Counted from the stretch's first letter, positions 9,225 to 17,112 are shown. The stretch is 64,000 nucleotides of DNA from Bacteroidia bacterium (GCA_020635905.1 JACJYV010000005.1:1-64000), one strand, 5' to 3'. The notes: a model not told the origin generated them from the sequence alone. Program-made: numbers and translations.

Positions 9225-10125
9225 CTGAGGAAGCTTGAGATAAAAATCAGAAAAAGTCTGGTACCAAACAGTTGAAAAAATGAAAGAGCGTACTCCCAGC
9301 TCTCCATAGAGATTGGTGGACTGTTTGGTAAAAATCACCTGGCATATTATATTGAAATAGGCGCAAAATGCAAATCAAAGTTACACCTTGGTTCTTGATG
9401 GTACGGCTAATTCCAACCAACGGATTCTGAAGTTGCATCATGCTGAAAACTAAGCTCAATTGAAGCATAAAATGGGACGAGATGGTTTACATTTCTATTG
9501 GCCTCATACCAGATGCGGTTCGCCTCTGAGGCGATATCCCAAGACAACCTGGGCGACACTGGATGCAATGGCCTAACAATTAAAGACTTTACTAGACGGC
9601 AATAATTTGGGTGTCTGACATCACCATCAGGCTTAAAGGTGATTTTGTTTCTCTCCTTATCACAGATGCTTACTCACACAAATTGTAGGTTGGGCATTGG
9701 GTGTGCTTGGGCATGAAGGGCTATTACGCTAAAAATGGCGCTAAATCGAGGTGGAAGGACCGCAAGGTTGCTTGATCCATCCCATTGATCGTAGATTACG
9801 TGTTGTTGTAACTACGTTAAACCCTTCAGGCAGCGGGATCTCTGTCAGTATATTTAAAGCGGTGATCACGCGAAAACGCAGTTGCAGAAGGGTAAACTAA
9901 AAAGGTTGAAATGGGGTTGCGTTAATTCGAAACTCTCATTGGAGCAAAGCGGGCATCAGGGCGCAAAATCGACATTTACAGCGATCGGGCCTGAGTTGCG
10001 ATATGATGACTCCTGCCGACCCACAAACCTCGGGCCCTCTAAAACATGGAAAATACGCACAAAGAAACCAGCGAAGGAGGCGCAGGAAAAACAGGATCAG
10101 TGGCTCTGCCAGGCAAACCACTGAT
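9225..10125 (+). pseudogene. IS3 OrfB transposase (DDE integrase core), left copy, heavily frameshifted
   Basis: Nucleotide similarity to the right-copy orfB is continuous, with recognisable fragments (TGGGACGAGATGGTTTACAT, ATCACAGATGCTTACTCACA), but no frame stays open for more than a few dozen codons. Non-functional as written. Disruptions are mostly single-base indels. Confidence 0.75.
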
Positions 10126-10153
10126 CATATCCCTAGCTATTTTAGTAAAGAGG

Positions 10154-10245
10154 ATTTTAAGTGTTTAGCTATTCAGTAATGGAAATAAAATGTATGAACA
10201 TATTAGTGTTAAACAAGAAGGTTGTATAATTATTTTGGGAAGGAC
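10154..10245 (+). repeat. Extra inverted DNA inside the palindrome, left side
   Basis: About 90 bp beyond the IS inner end that pairs with 10364-10450 (shared stretches include TTAGTGTTAAA, AAGAAGGTTGTA and GGGAAGGAC in inverted orientation). It begins with TTTAGCTATTCAGTAAT, a degenerate second copy of the IS terminal motif, so it may be the end of a related element. Confidence 0.7.
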
Positions 10246-10363
10246 CGATTCCACCATCATGACCCATCTATGACCCATCTATGCCCATCATGACCCATCT
10301 TGACCCGTCTGCTTACCCATCTGCTGACCCATCTGTGACCCATCTGTGACCCGTTTTTCTCTT
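10246..10363. repeat. TGACCCATC-type short tandem repeats in the palindrome loop
   Basis: About ten imperfect 9-11 base units with core GACCCATC or close variants (ATGACCCATCT, TTGACCCGTCT, GTGACCCATCT) between roughly 10258 and 10352. Units are too short and irregular for a CRISPR array. They sit exactly at the symmetry centre of the palindrome. Confidence 0.85.
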
Positions 10364-10450
10364 GTCCTTCCCTAAAATAACTTACAACCTTCTTATTTAA
10401 CACTAATCAACCTTTTTATTTCCTATTACTGGAATAGCTAAATAAAAATC
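10364..10450 (-). repeat. Extra inverted DNA inside the palindrome, right side
   Basis: Reverse complement of 10154-10245 with mismatches and small indels, ending next to the right IS copy. It contains TAGCTATTCCAGTAATAGG (read on the minus strand), resembling the IS end motif TAGCTATTTTAGTAAGAGG. Confidence 0.7.
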
Positions 10451-10529
10451 CTCTTACTAAAATAGCTATACAGGGACTTCAGGATCAGTGGCTCTGCCCA
10501 GGCAAGCCACTGTCAATTTCCTGCCTCCT

Positions 10530-11429
10530 TTCATGCTTATTCGCGTATTTTTCCATCGTTTTACCCGGGTTTGGTGGGCTTCGGCAGGAGCCGTATATCA
10601 CGCTCAGGTGGAGCGGATTAATGTCGATTTGCGCTGATACACTTTGCTCAATGAGTTCAATTTAACGTTCAACCCATTTTCAAGGATGCCATTCACCCTT
10701 TACTACAGCTGCGTTTTCACGTGGATCACCGCTGGGTCGCGCGGCAGAGATCCCGGCTGCCTGAAGCGTTTTAACGTAGTTGTCACAACAATACTGGGAC
10801 CCGATCTGAATGATGGATCAAGCAATCCTTGCGGTCCTTCCACTGATTAGCGCCATTTTGAAAGCCGTAATAGCCCCCTTCATGGCCATGGTCATCAATG
10901 CCCAACCTACAATTTTGTGCGAGTAAGCATCTGTGATAAGGAAGAGAAACAAAAATCACCTTAAGCCTGATGTAGTGATGTCAGACACCCATAATTGATT
11001 GGGGCCGTTCGTTTTGGAAGTCTTTAATCTGGTTGGGCCACTTTCGCATCCAGTGGTCGCTCCAGGTTGTCTTGGGACGATATCGCCTCAGAGGGCGAAC
11101 CGTCATCTGGTATGAGGCCAATAGAGCATGTAAACCATCTCGTCCCATTTTGATGCCTTCTAATTCGAGCTTAGTTTTCAGCATGTGATGCAACTTCGGG
11201 GTGCCAATCCGGGGTTGGTCCTTGCGAATTAGCCGTACCATTTCAAGAACCAAGGTGTAATCTTTGATTTGTGCATTTTTGCGCCTATTTCGGTCATAAT
11301 ATGCCAGGCGATTTTCCAAACAGTCCACAATCTCTCTGGAGGCTGGGAGTAACGCTCTTTCATTTTTTCAACTGTTTTGGTACAGACTTTTCTGATTTTT
11401 ATCTCAAGCTCCTCCTCAGCCACTTCCAA
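10530..11429 (-). pseudogene. IS3 OrfB transposase, right copy, frameshifted
   Basis: Begins in the frame reading EVAEEELEIKIRK, overlapping the end of orfA by about 14 bases as expected for programmed frameshifting in this family. A frame change near 11330 is needed to continue into DCLENRLAYYDRNRRKNAQ and the HTH_21-like segment QPRIGTPKLHHMLK. The frame then stops at 10981, just before the first catalytic Asp region (VSDI). Downstream sequence still shows ITDAY and a HHSDRG-like second catalytic site in shifted frames. As written it is inactive. Confidence 0.8.
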
Positions 11430-11910
11430 TTAGGGACTCAAGGCCCAGAACTCTTAGTTTGGCATCTTCAAGTTCTTTGCGCAAACGTGCGTTCTCGGAT
11501 TCCAAGGATTCTGTTTCAGGCTTCTCACTGCCTGTTTGGGACGGTTTTGACATAGGGGAACAAGATGATAACTCCGCTGCTTTCATCCAACGGTGAATTA
11601 CTTGCACATAGTTGATATCGTACTTCTTAACAGCCTCTTCAATAGTCAACAAACCAGAATTAATCTCATGAATTATCCGCAGCTTGAGAGCTTTGTCGTA
11701 TTGCCGAGTAACCAGGCTACGTCCCGCAGCGACCACAGAACGCCACTGCTGAATTGCATACGTACTGACCCCGTATTTTTGGGATGCCTCAATGCCAGTC
11801 ATTTTACCTGAATCTACCAACTCAACAATCATTCGCTTAACAGCAGGCGACTTTCGATGTTGAACACTTAAATCTTTTTTAGAATTTGAATTACTTTTTG
11901 ATTTTGCCAT
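11416..11910 (-). CDS. IS3-family OrfA transposase
   Basis: 164 residues from the ATG ending at 11910 (an upstream TTG at 11919 would add MKV). It has two helix-turn-helix segments, IEASQKYGVSTYAIQQWRSVV and IEEAVKKYDINYVQVIHRWMK, and a C-terminal leucine-rich coiled coil (SENARLRKELEDAKLRVLGLE) used for OrfA/OrfAB multimerisation. It binds the IS ends. The only intact transposase reading frame in the palindrome. Confidence 0.9.
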   Translation of the reverse strand: MAKSKSNSNSKKDLSVQHRKSPAVKRMIVELVDSGKMTGIEASQKYGVSTYAIQQWRSVVAAGRSLVTRQYDKALKLRIIHEINSGLLTIEEAVKKYDINYVQVIHRWMKAAELSSCSPMSKPSQTGSEKPETESLESENARLRKELEDAKLRVLGLESLIGSG

Positions 11911-12070
11911 CACTTTCAAGGTTGCGAAAGTTGTATAGCTATTTTAGTAAAAGACACTGGGTGATTTCTGGAATTTTCTTGACTTCCTCGGCCCAGATAC
12001 CCAAAAGGTGGAAATAGCATGTTTTATGGGGCAAAGTTATCGTTGCACCCGCCATTCTTTTGAAACAAAA

Positions 12071-12433
12071 ATGCTTCAGAGCCCTATTGATGAAACCGAA
12101 ATCTCTCAGCGGGTAGAGGCGGAAGTCGCAAAATGGAAACGAGAAGTAGCATTCAATCGTGCGATGGAGGAAAATGAACTGCTTAAGATTCAGGTCGGAG
12201 AACAATCAAAGCAGATCGAAACCTTAAAAGCCAAAATCAAGGAATTGAAAACGACCAATTTTGACCGGGATAACCTTGCTTTGGCCCAGGTTATTAAGCA
12301 TCTGATCATCCAGTACCCCAATATTTTAAAAAAGTACCCCGGATTAAAAGATTTCAAGGGCTTGTTTGGGTTTAAAATTCCTGATCAACCCGTCCAAAAT
12401 GCAAAAAAAGAAAACCCAAGCCCTGAGCCATGA
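12071..12433 (+). CDS. Coiled-coil hypothetical protein
   Basis: 120 residues from the ATG at 12071; in-frame GTG (12008) and ATG (12026) codons lie upstream, closer to the IS edge, so the true start is uncertain. Residues 10-65 form a long amphipathic coiled coil (VEAEVAKWKREVAFNRAMEE, then ELLKIQVGEQSKQIETLKAK). The C-terminus is basic and proline-rich. The stop overlaps the start of the next gene by 4 bases (ATGA), so they form an operon. No family recognised. The IS palindrome ends only 115 bp upstream and may have separated this pair from its original promoter. Confidence 0.6.
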   Translation: MLQSPIDETEISQRVEAEVAKWKREVAFNRAMEENELLKIQVGEQSKQIETLKAKIKELKTTNFDRDNLALAQVIKHLIIQYPNILKKYPGLKDFKGLFGFKIPDQPVQNAKKENPSPEP

Positions 12434-12975
12434 ACGATGACGAAACCCCAGATTTTAGTACAAAATTGATCAGAGCCGAACTCACAATGCTTCGCAAAAG
12501 GCAGGAAGCAATTGAAAGCAAATTGGACCAATTAGTCATGGTATCTGCGGAATTGAAAATTTATTTAAAATACAATCCCGATCAGGTACTGGAAAAGCTA
12601 CTTCCCTTTTTCAATGAGATTCGTTCAGCACGGGAGAAAAATTCCAGTGAAGCTAAACCTTATCAAAAATTTCAACCAGAACGTAATGATGCCTGGTCCT
12701 GGAAAGAACATATCCTTTTCACTCTGTTTTACGAAGATCGTCCCCTGACAACTGCTGAGCTTGTCGAAATACACATTTTATTGGAAGTGAAAGGAAAAAA
12801 GGAGGGGAGCTACGTTTTAAAAGATATTTCAAAAAACCTTACTGATTTAGTCAAGGACAGCCGGGTAATAAAGTACAGGGCCGCAGGTCTTGGAAAGTAT
12901 TTTTATTGCCTGCCCCAATGGATGAAAGGAGAGGAGTTAAAACCTGACTATTGGGGGAAAGGTCCATTTTTGTAA
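12430..12975 (+). CDS. Hypothetical protein with N-terminal coiled coil and winged-helix-like C-terminus, 181 aa
   Basis: Translationally coupled to the upstream coiled-coil gene. Residues 10-45 form a heptad-like helix (LIRAELTMLRKRQEAIESKL). Residues 85-160 have a pattern like a winged helix (DRPLTTAELVEIHILLEV, then VLKDISKNLTDLVKDSRVIKYRAAGLGKYFYCLP), resembling regulatory wHTH domains that end in a beta-hairpin. AT-rich like other accessory genes here. Possibly a DNA-binding or heteromeric pair with its neighbour; inference only. Confidence 0.6.
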   Translation: MNDDETPDFSTKLIRAELTMLRKRQEAIESKLDQLVMVSAELKIYLKYNPDQVLEKLLPFFNEIRSAREKNSSEAKPYQKFQPERNDAWSWKEHILFTLFYEDRPLTTAELVEIHILLEVKGKKEGSYVLKDISKNLTDLVKDSRVIKYRAAGLGKYFYCLPQWMKGEELKPDYWGKGPFL

Positions 12976-13467
12976 ATTGAAAAAGCTGATCCCTGATTTT
13001 TGAATCAGGATGGGAATTAAATCAACAGTAAGGGAGTTTATAACCTGACTCAGAAAATGATGACCAATTCGCACAATTTTATTGTCAACCTTTGGTAGGC
13101 TCTCAGCTTAAATCAAAAGAATGAGGCCCCCTGACAAAAATAACGGCTGCCAGCATTTGTGTACACTATCAAATACACTTTGTCCAATAGAAAAACCACT
13201 TATGAAATGATCTCGCCAAATGTGCCCAATCAGGCAAAAATGTTTCGGAAATATCTCGGAAGGGTGGCGGATTCTCCAAAAATGTTTGGATTTGGGCTTG
13301 TTTAGCGCGATTTTGGGAGATGGGAGTTATTGCAGAGAGCAATGAATAATTTTGCGGGACGTAATTACTCTGACAATGCAAGTCGCTCATAACCAACCTC
13401 TCAGGACTAAGGACTCACGACTAAGGACTCTAAAAACTAACCTCCAACCCTCTAACATCTCCAAAAA
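12976..13467. other. Intergenic gap between convergent genes with short repeats
   Basis: No convincing gene. It holds a hairpin at about 12990-13013 (ATCCCTGATT / AATCAGG-AT) without a T-run, and at 13391-13460 a quasi-repeat of the words GGACTAAGGACTC, CGACTAAGGACTC and AACTAACCTCC. The latter is one of several word-repeat tracts in this window's intergenic DNA. Confidence 0.5.
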
Positions 13468-14502
13468 TCACTTTTTCTTTTTGAAGTTGTCTAGCTCGGT
13501 GGAGACGGAGAAATGGTTGGTGCCGCCGATGGCGTGGTAGCCGGCGAAGCTGTAATCAAGGTGGATTTTTTTGATGCGGATGCCCACCCCAAAGGAGAAG
13601 CCCGAGATGCCCGCGCGGTTGACGGAGCGCAATTCCTGGCGACGCATGTGGTTGTAGCCAAAACGGAGGTTGAATCCGCGGGAGATGACAAATTCGCCGC
13701 CAAAAACCAGGTGACGGAAGATGTTGTCGACGGTGGTGCTTTTGGGCTTGATGAGTTCGCCGCTGAGGTCGTATTGCGGCTCTGGATTGGGATCGACGTA
13801 GATGAGTTTGGGCCGTTGCAACTGGATGCCGGTCACGGAAAAGCGCAGGGGCATGTGCTCGAGCTTGTAAGATATGCCGGCCTGCATCTCAAATGGAATG
13901 GGTTCGTGCGGCCCACCCTGGACGTAAGGTCCCAGCTGGACACCCATATTTTTGAATACCAGGGCCGCGGAGAAAAGCTGATCGTCGGACAGGTAAGTGC
14001 CGCCCAGATCGAGGGCCAGCGCGGTCCAGCTGTTGTAGCCGGCAATGGAGGAATTGATGAATTTGAGGTTGGTGCCGATGCGGTAATTACCCACCTGGCG
14101 GGCGCCGCCCACCACAAAGGCCAGATCACCTGCTTTGAAAGTGCCGGTCTGGTTGCCGTACACATCGGCCGCGGTCTGTTTGCCGTAATTGACAAACTGA
14201 AATCCGGCGTGGAAATCGCCGATTCCCTCGAAGGAGCGGGCATAGCTGGCGTAACCATAGGTGATGCCGGCGAAGTAATCGACGAAGGAAAAGGAGGCCC
14301 GGTTGTGCATGGAATCGTTGAGGACGGCCGGGTTTTGGAAGGCGAAGTTGTGGTCGTAGTCGATGGTGGTGATATTCACCCCACCCAGACCCGCCACCCG
14401 CGCCTGGGGCGCGAGATTCAGGAAGTCGTACACATTTCTTCCCCCGATCTGGGCGAAGGCAAAAGTCGGCAGCAAGGCCAGTAGTATCAGGAATATCCTC
14501 AC
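13468..14502 (-). CDS. porQ: Type IX secretion system protein PorQ
   Basis: 344 residues with a signal peptide (FLILLALLPTFAFAQ) and the PorQ opening IGGRNVYDFLNLAPQARVAGLGGVNI followed by an outer-membrane barrel rich in Y/F/G strands. PorQ is an outer-membrane FadL-like barrel of the T9SS attachment complex (with PorU, PorV and PorZ in Porphyromonas), which processes and anchors cargo. It begins with a GTG at 14502 that gives an intact signal peptide. It is divergent from the amidase gene and apart from other T9SS genes, which is common because T9SS genes are scattered. Confidence 0.85.
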   Translation of the reverse strand: MRIFLILLALLPTFAFAQIGGRNVYDFLNLAPQARVAGLGGVNITTIDYDHNFAFQNPAVLNDSMHNRASFSFVDYFAGITYGYASYARSFEGIGDFHAGFQFVNYGKQTAADVYGNQTGTFKAGDLAFVVGGARQVGNYRIGTNLKFINSSIAGYNSWTALALDLGGTYLSDDQLFSAALVFKNMGVQLGPYVQGGPHEPIPFEMQAGISYKLEHMPLRFSVTGIQLQRPKLIYVDPNPEPQYDLSGELIKPKSTTVDNIFRHLVFGGEFVISRGFNLRFGYNHMRRQELRSVNRAGISGFSFGVGIRIKKIHLDYSFAGYHAIGGTNHFSVSTELDNFKKKK

Positions 14503-14736
14503 GGGTTCAAATTAACGGAATTTTCAGGAAAATTCTGGGGTAAAAAAATTGGTACGCCAGTTTGAGCAGTTGTCCTTTTTCAAGGACGAGCCCGGATTTT
14601 TCCACATTTAGCTGATTTTGATTTCCGACAAAAAGTATCAATTTGTTACCTTCAGAAACCCATGCCTGATAATGTCGTATTAAATTTCAGGTAATTTATG
14701 CCAAACTTATCACTCAACCACAACCGATCTCCTCTT

Positions 14737-15369
14737 ATGAAACGAATCACTGCAACTCCGCTGCTCCTTCTCCTGCTGTGTGTTTCTTCCGCTTTTGCGG
14801 CTGGCACGCCTGAAAAACCGCCGGTTTTTCGGGTGGTGATTGACGCCGGTCACGGCGGTCAGGATGCAGGTGCAGGCCGGCAGGGCCTGCTGGAAAAGGA
14901 ACTGAGCCTGAAACTGGCTCAGAAGGTGAAAGCTCTGGGGAAGAATTCCCCGGTGGAAGTCATTATGACCCGTTCGGGGGATGAATTTGTGTCGCTGCAG
15001 GACCGCAGCAAACTGGCCCTGGAGCACGAAGCTGCGCTTTTTCTCTCCATTCACATCAATCAAAGCGAGCAACCCGAGACTTCGGGGATTGAGATTTTTG
15101 TTTCGTCCGAAAATGCCCGTGCCACGCAAAGCCGCATGTTTGCTGAAGGATTGAGCCGGACTTTGCAGGCGGGCGAGTCTGAAATCCCGGTGCAAGGCAC
15201 TAAAGAAGCCAATTATCTGGTGCTGAAAAATACGACCTGTCCGGCGGCTTTGCTGGAAGTGGGCTACCTCAGCAACCCGGGCGACCGTCAGAATCTGCAG
15301 AATGATGCTTTTCTGGATCATTTGGCGGGTTTGATTTGGGAAAGTATTTTGGGGTATTTGGAAAATTAA
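14737..15369 (+). CDS. N-acetylmuramoyl-L-alanine amidase (Amidase_3)
   Basis: 210 residues from the ATG at 14737, which gives a standard signal peptide (KRITATPLLLLLLCVSSAFA); the ATG at 14698 would add 13 polar residues in front. Catalytic zinc ligands are in VVIDAGHGGQDAGA, a Glu/His pair in LFLSIHINQSE, and the terminal catalytic Glu in CPAALLEVGYLSN. The enzyme cleaves the amide bond between MurNAc and the stem peptide in the periplasm, for cell separation and wall recycling. It has a single catalytic domain with no SPOR or LysM domain. Monocistronic, divergent from porQ. Confidence 0.9.
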   Translation: MKRITATPLLLLLLCVSSAFAAGTPEKPPVFRVVIDAGHGGQDAGAGRQGLLEKELSLKLAQKVKALGKNSPVEVIMTRSGDEFVSLQDRSKLALEHEAALFLSIHINQSEQPETSGIEIFVSSENARATQSRMFAEGLSRTLQAGESEIPVQGTKEANYLVLKNTTCPAALLEVGYLSNPGDRQNLQNDAFLDHLAGLIWESILGYLEN

Positions 15370-15370
15370 C

Positions 15371-15492
15371 TTTTTGAGATTTTAGATTTTCAGATATCAG
15401 ATTTTAGTTAGCTGGCCGGTTTTTGAGCTGAAAAGCTACCCGGGAATATTGATTTTTTGAGATGAGAGTCATTAGAAGTGAGTCCTTAGACG
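15371..15492. repeat. Short quasi-periodic AT-rich word repeats
   Basis: After the amidase gene: GAGATTTTAGATTTTCAGAT and ATCAGATTTTAG (15374-15408), then GAGATGAGAGTCATTAGAAG and GTGAGTCCTTAGAC (15460-15492). These are imperfect 8-11 base word repeats, not open frames. The gap 15370-15668 holds nothing else except a possible promoter element TATCTTTCC at 15620. Confidence 0.45.
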
Positions 15493-15668
15493 ATTGCGTT
15501 CAGAAATTCTGATTCACCTTAATGACTATCCTAATGGGCCAGGAACAAAGGTCCGTGGCTTCCTTTTCCTGGTTGGCACCCATTCACAAACTCCCTTCGC
15601 AATTCTCCCGAAAGTTTTTTATCTTTCCATTACCCGCTTTGTGAAAAGAATTGCTAAAAATCATTGTC

Positions 15669-16004
15669 ATGGAATTCTCTTTGGTTGTATCCCGTTTTCT
15701 GATTCCGTTGGGAATTCAGATGGTCATTTCCCTGTTGCTGGTCTGGGCTGTTTTTGCAGGCTCGAAGCGGCTAAATCCTGATTTTAAGGGCAGCCTGGCC
15801 TGGTCCTGGGTGGGTGCGATGTTGGGGGGAATTCTCTTTTGGATTACCACGGCTTTTCTGGGTGATTTTTTTGAGCCTGTGCAGGAAATTCTGAGAATAA
15901 AGGGCATGAGGATTGCCTGGGAACTGATTGGCTGCTGCATGGGTGCGGTGATGGGTTTTGTTTATAAAAGTCAAATGATAACTTCCAAGATCCATGTCGA
16001 TTGA
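15669..16004 (+). CDS. Small integral membrane protein, 111 aa
   Basis: Starts at ATG 15669 (a TTG at 15651 is a weaker alternative). Three to four hydrophobic helices: FLIPLGIQMVISLLLVWAVF, WSWVGAMLGGILFWITTAF, and AWELIGCCMGAVMGFVY. No recognisable motif. Its stop lies 11 bases inside the following methyltransferase gene, so the two overlap and are likely co-transcribed. Function unknown. Confidence 0.6.
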   Translation: MEFSLVVSRFLIPLGIQMVISLLLVWAVFAGSKRLNPDFKGSLAWSWVGAMLGGILFWITTAFLGDFFEPVQEILRIKGMRIAWELIGCCMGAVMGFVYKSQMITSKIHVD

Positions 16005-16764
16005 AAAAGATCCAACCGTACGCTTTTCCAACCGGGTTGAGAATTACATCAAATACCGTCCCGGGTATCCTGACAGTCTGATCGGGTTTCTGGGTGAAAA
16101 TCTGGGCCTGCATGCGGGTTCGGTGGTGGCAGATGTGGGTTGTGGCACAGGAATTCTCAGCAAATTGCTGCTGGAATGGGGGGCAAAGGTGTATGGGGTG
16201 GAACCCAATTCACCCATGCGCACCGCGGCAGAACAATTGTTGAAGGGTTTTGCGGAATTTCACTCTGTGGAAGGCCGTTCTGAAGCTACAAATCTGCCCG
16301 ACCAGTCGGTCGATCTGATCACTGCGGCGCAAGCCTTTCACTGGTTTGAGCCAGGCGCCACCAAACAGGAATTCAGCCGCATTTTGCGTCCTCAGGGCCA
16401 GGTGGCCCTGATCTGGAACAGCCGCGACGAGCCCCGGTCACCTGTGGCCTGGGCCTATCAGAATCTGATCGACGAGTTTGCCATTGACTATGAGGAAATG
16501 CACCACAAACGCCTTCAAAGGGCGGATTTTGAGAACTTCTTTGCCCCTGGCACCCTGCAAACGGCCCATTTTGACTATGGGCAGGAACTGGATCTCGACG
16601 GCCTGAAAGGCCGGCTTTTGTCGTGCAGCTACATGCCGGGCGAGGATCATCCGAGCTATTATTCTCTGCTTAAGGCCATTGAGGCTGCATTTGAGCAGGT
16701 TCAAACTGATGGAAAAGTGGTTTTACCTTACATTACCGAACTTTATTATGGTCAGATGGGTTAA
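15994..16764 (+). CDS. Class I SAM-dependent methyltransferase
   Basis: 256 residues. Motif I is clear (VVADVGCGTGILSKLLLEWG), the acidic residue after strand 2 is E in VYGVEPN, and motif post-II is around AFHWFEP. The opening FSNRVENYIKYRPGYPDSLI and the LIWNSRD segment match the Methyltransf_11-type proteins annotated as yeast trans-aconitate methyltransferase-like. The real substrate cannot be deduced. Overlaps the upstream small membrane-protein gene by 11 bp. Confidence 0.85.
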   Translation: MSIEKDPTVRFSNRVENYIKYRPGYPDSLIGFLGENLGLHAGSVVADVGCGTGILSKLLLEWGAKVYGVEPNSPMRTAAEQLLKGFAEFHSVEGRSEATNLPDQSVDLITAAQAFHWFEPGATKQEFSRILRPQGQVALIWNSRDEPRSPVAWAYQNLIDEFAIDYEEMHHKRLQRADFENFFAPGTLQTAHFDYGQELDLDGLKGRLLSCSYMPGEDHPSYYSLLKAIEAAFEQVQTDGKVVLPYITELYYGQMG

Positions 16765-16784
16765 TATTTTTGTAAATTTATCAC

Positions 16785-16997
16785 ATGGAAGACCCCAAAA
16801 ACGACAATCAATACCAGCCCCAAATCGACACATTCTGGTCCAAATTGTGGGGTTATCTGTCCTTTCGCAAAGCTGATCCCAACGATCCCAATGCCCGCAA
16901 TTTCAACCTGCGTGCCATGCACACCATCAACAAAATCAGCATTCTGATGTTTATTGCGGCGATTATCTTCCTGATTTTGAAGTGGACGGTTTTCTGA
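16785..16997 (+). CDS. Small single-pass membrane protein (DUF6728-like)
   Basis: 70 residues: a polar N-terminus with FWSKLWGYLSFRKADPNDP, the segment ARNFNLRAMHTINKISILMF, and one C-terminal helix (MFIAAIIFLILKW). This matches my memory of a small Bacteroidota-only family named DUF6728; the identification is from pattern only. It follows the methyltransferase by 20 bp on the same strand. Confidence 0.7.
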   Translation: MEDPKNDNQYQPQIDTFWSKLWGYLSFRKADPNDPNARNFNLRAMHTINKISILMFIAAIIFLILKWTVF

Positions 16998-16998
16998 T

Positions 16999-17058
16999 TC
17001 GGTTTACGGTTTGCGGTTTACGGTTCTCCTGACGGCTGACGGCTGACCGCTTTCAGCT
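16999..17058. repeat. Word-repeat tract: GGTTTACGG and GGCTGAC units
   Basis: Two consecutive quasi-repeats: CGGTTTACGGTTTGCGGTTTA, then CTGACGGCTGACGGCTGACC, ending CGCTTTCAGCTACC. The second word set (CTGACCGCT, AGCTACC, CGCTTTCAG) recurs at 21570-21600, so the same vocabulary is reused at a distant locus. Confidence 0.6.
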
Positions 17059-17112
17059 ACCTTGTTACTTTTTTATCCCTTAAATTGTCTTACGCAAAAG
17101 GGACCGCTCTCC

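Larger units (their letters stand above)
8708..10153 (+). mobile_element. IS3-family insertion sequence, left copy (degenerate)
   Basis: Begins with TGTCTTTTACTAAAATAG and ends near CTAGCTATTTTAGTAAAGAGG. It contains the transposase genes orfA (intact only at its start) and orfB (broken throughout). Compared with the right copy, the first 250 bases are nearly identical, while beyond about 9030 single-base insertions and deletions appear every 10-25 bases. About 60 bp shorter than the right copy. Confidence 0.85.
8708..11956. repeat. Giant imperfect palindrome built from two inverted IS3-family copies
   Basis: The left arm (8708-10245) and right arm (10364-11956) are reverse complements with many one-base indels. 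The outer ends are identical, TGTCTTTTACTAAAATAGC reading inward from 8708 and from 11956. Homology continues past each IS inner end for about 90 bp, so the unit duplicated was IS plus flanking DNA. A 118-base loop separates the arms. I see no target-site duplication: the left flank ends TTC and the right flank starts CTG. Confidence 0.85.
10451..11956 (-). mobile_element. IS3-family insertion sequence, right copy
   Basis: About 1.5 kb with terminal inverted repeats TGTCTTTTACTAAAATAGCTATAC (outer end, 11956) and TCTTACTAAAATAGCTATAC (inner end near 10452). Two overlapping transposase genes on the minus strand, orfA then orfB in another frame, are the IS3-family layout. orfA is intact and orfB is frameshifted, with damage concentrated toward the palindrome centre. 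Confidence 0.9.

Noticed and set aside
10258..10352. Possible CRISPR array in the palindrome loop
   Set aside because: Units are 9-11 bases and irregular, with no unique spacers and no cas genes nearby.
8695..11970. Composite transposon with target-site duplication
   Set aside because: Flanks (…TTC before, CTG… after) show no direct repeat, and no passenger gene lies between the IS copies.
13169..13396. A 75-codon minus-strand frame upstream of the word-repeat tract
   Set aside because: Composition and lack of motif suggest a chance frame in the convergent gap.
13513..14484. A 323-codon open frame on the plus strand
   Set aside because: It is antisense to porQ, which has a signal peptide and full family features; the plus frame is rich in A, G, V, D, E as expected of a GC-rich shadow.
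15494..15781. A 95-codon plus-strand frame before the small membrane-protein gene
   Set aside because: Overlaps the membrane-protein gene in another frame and has no coding character.
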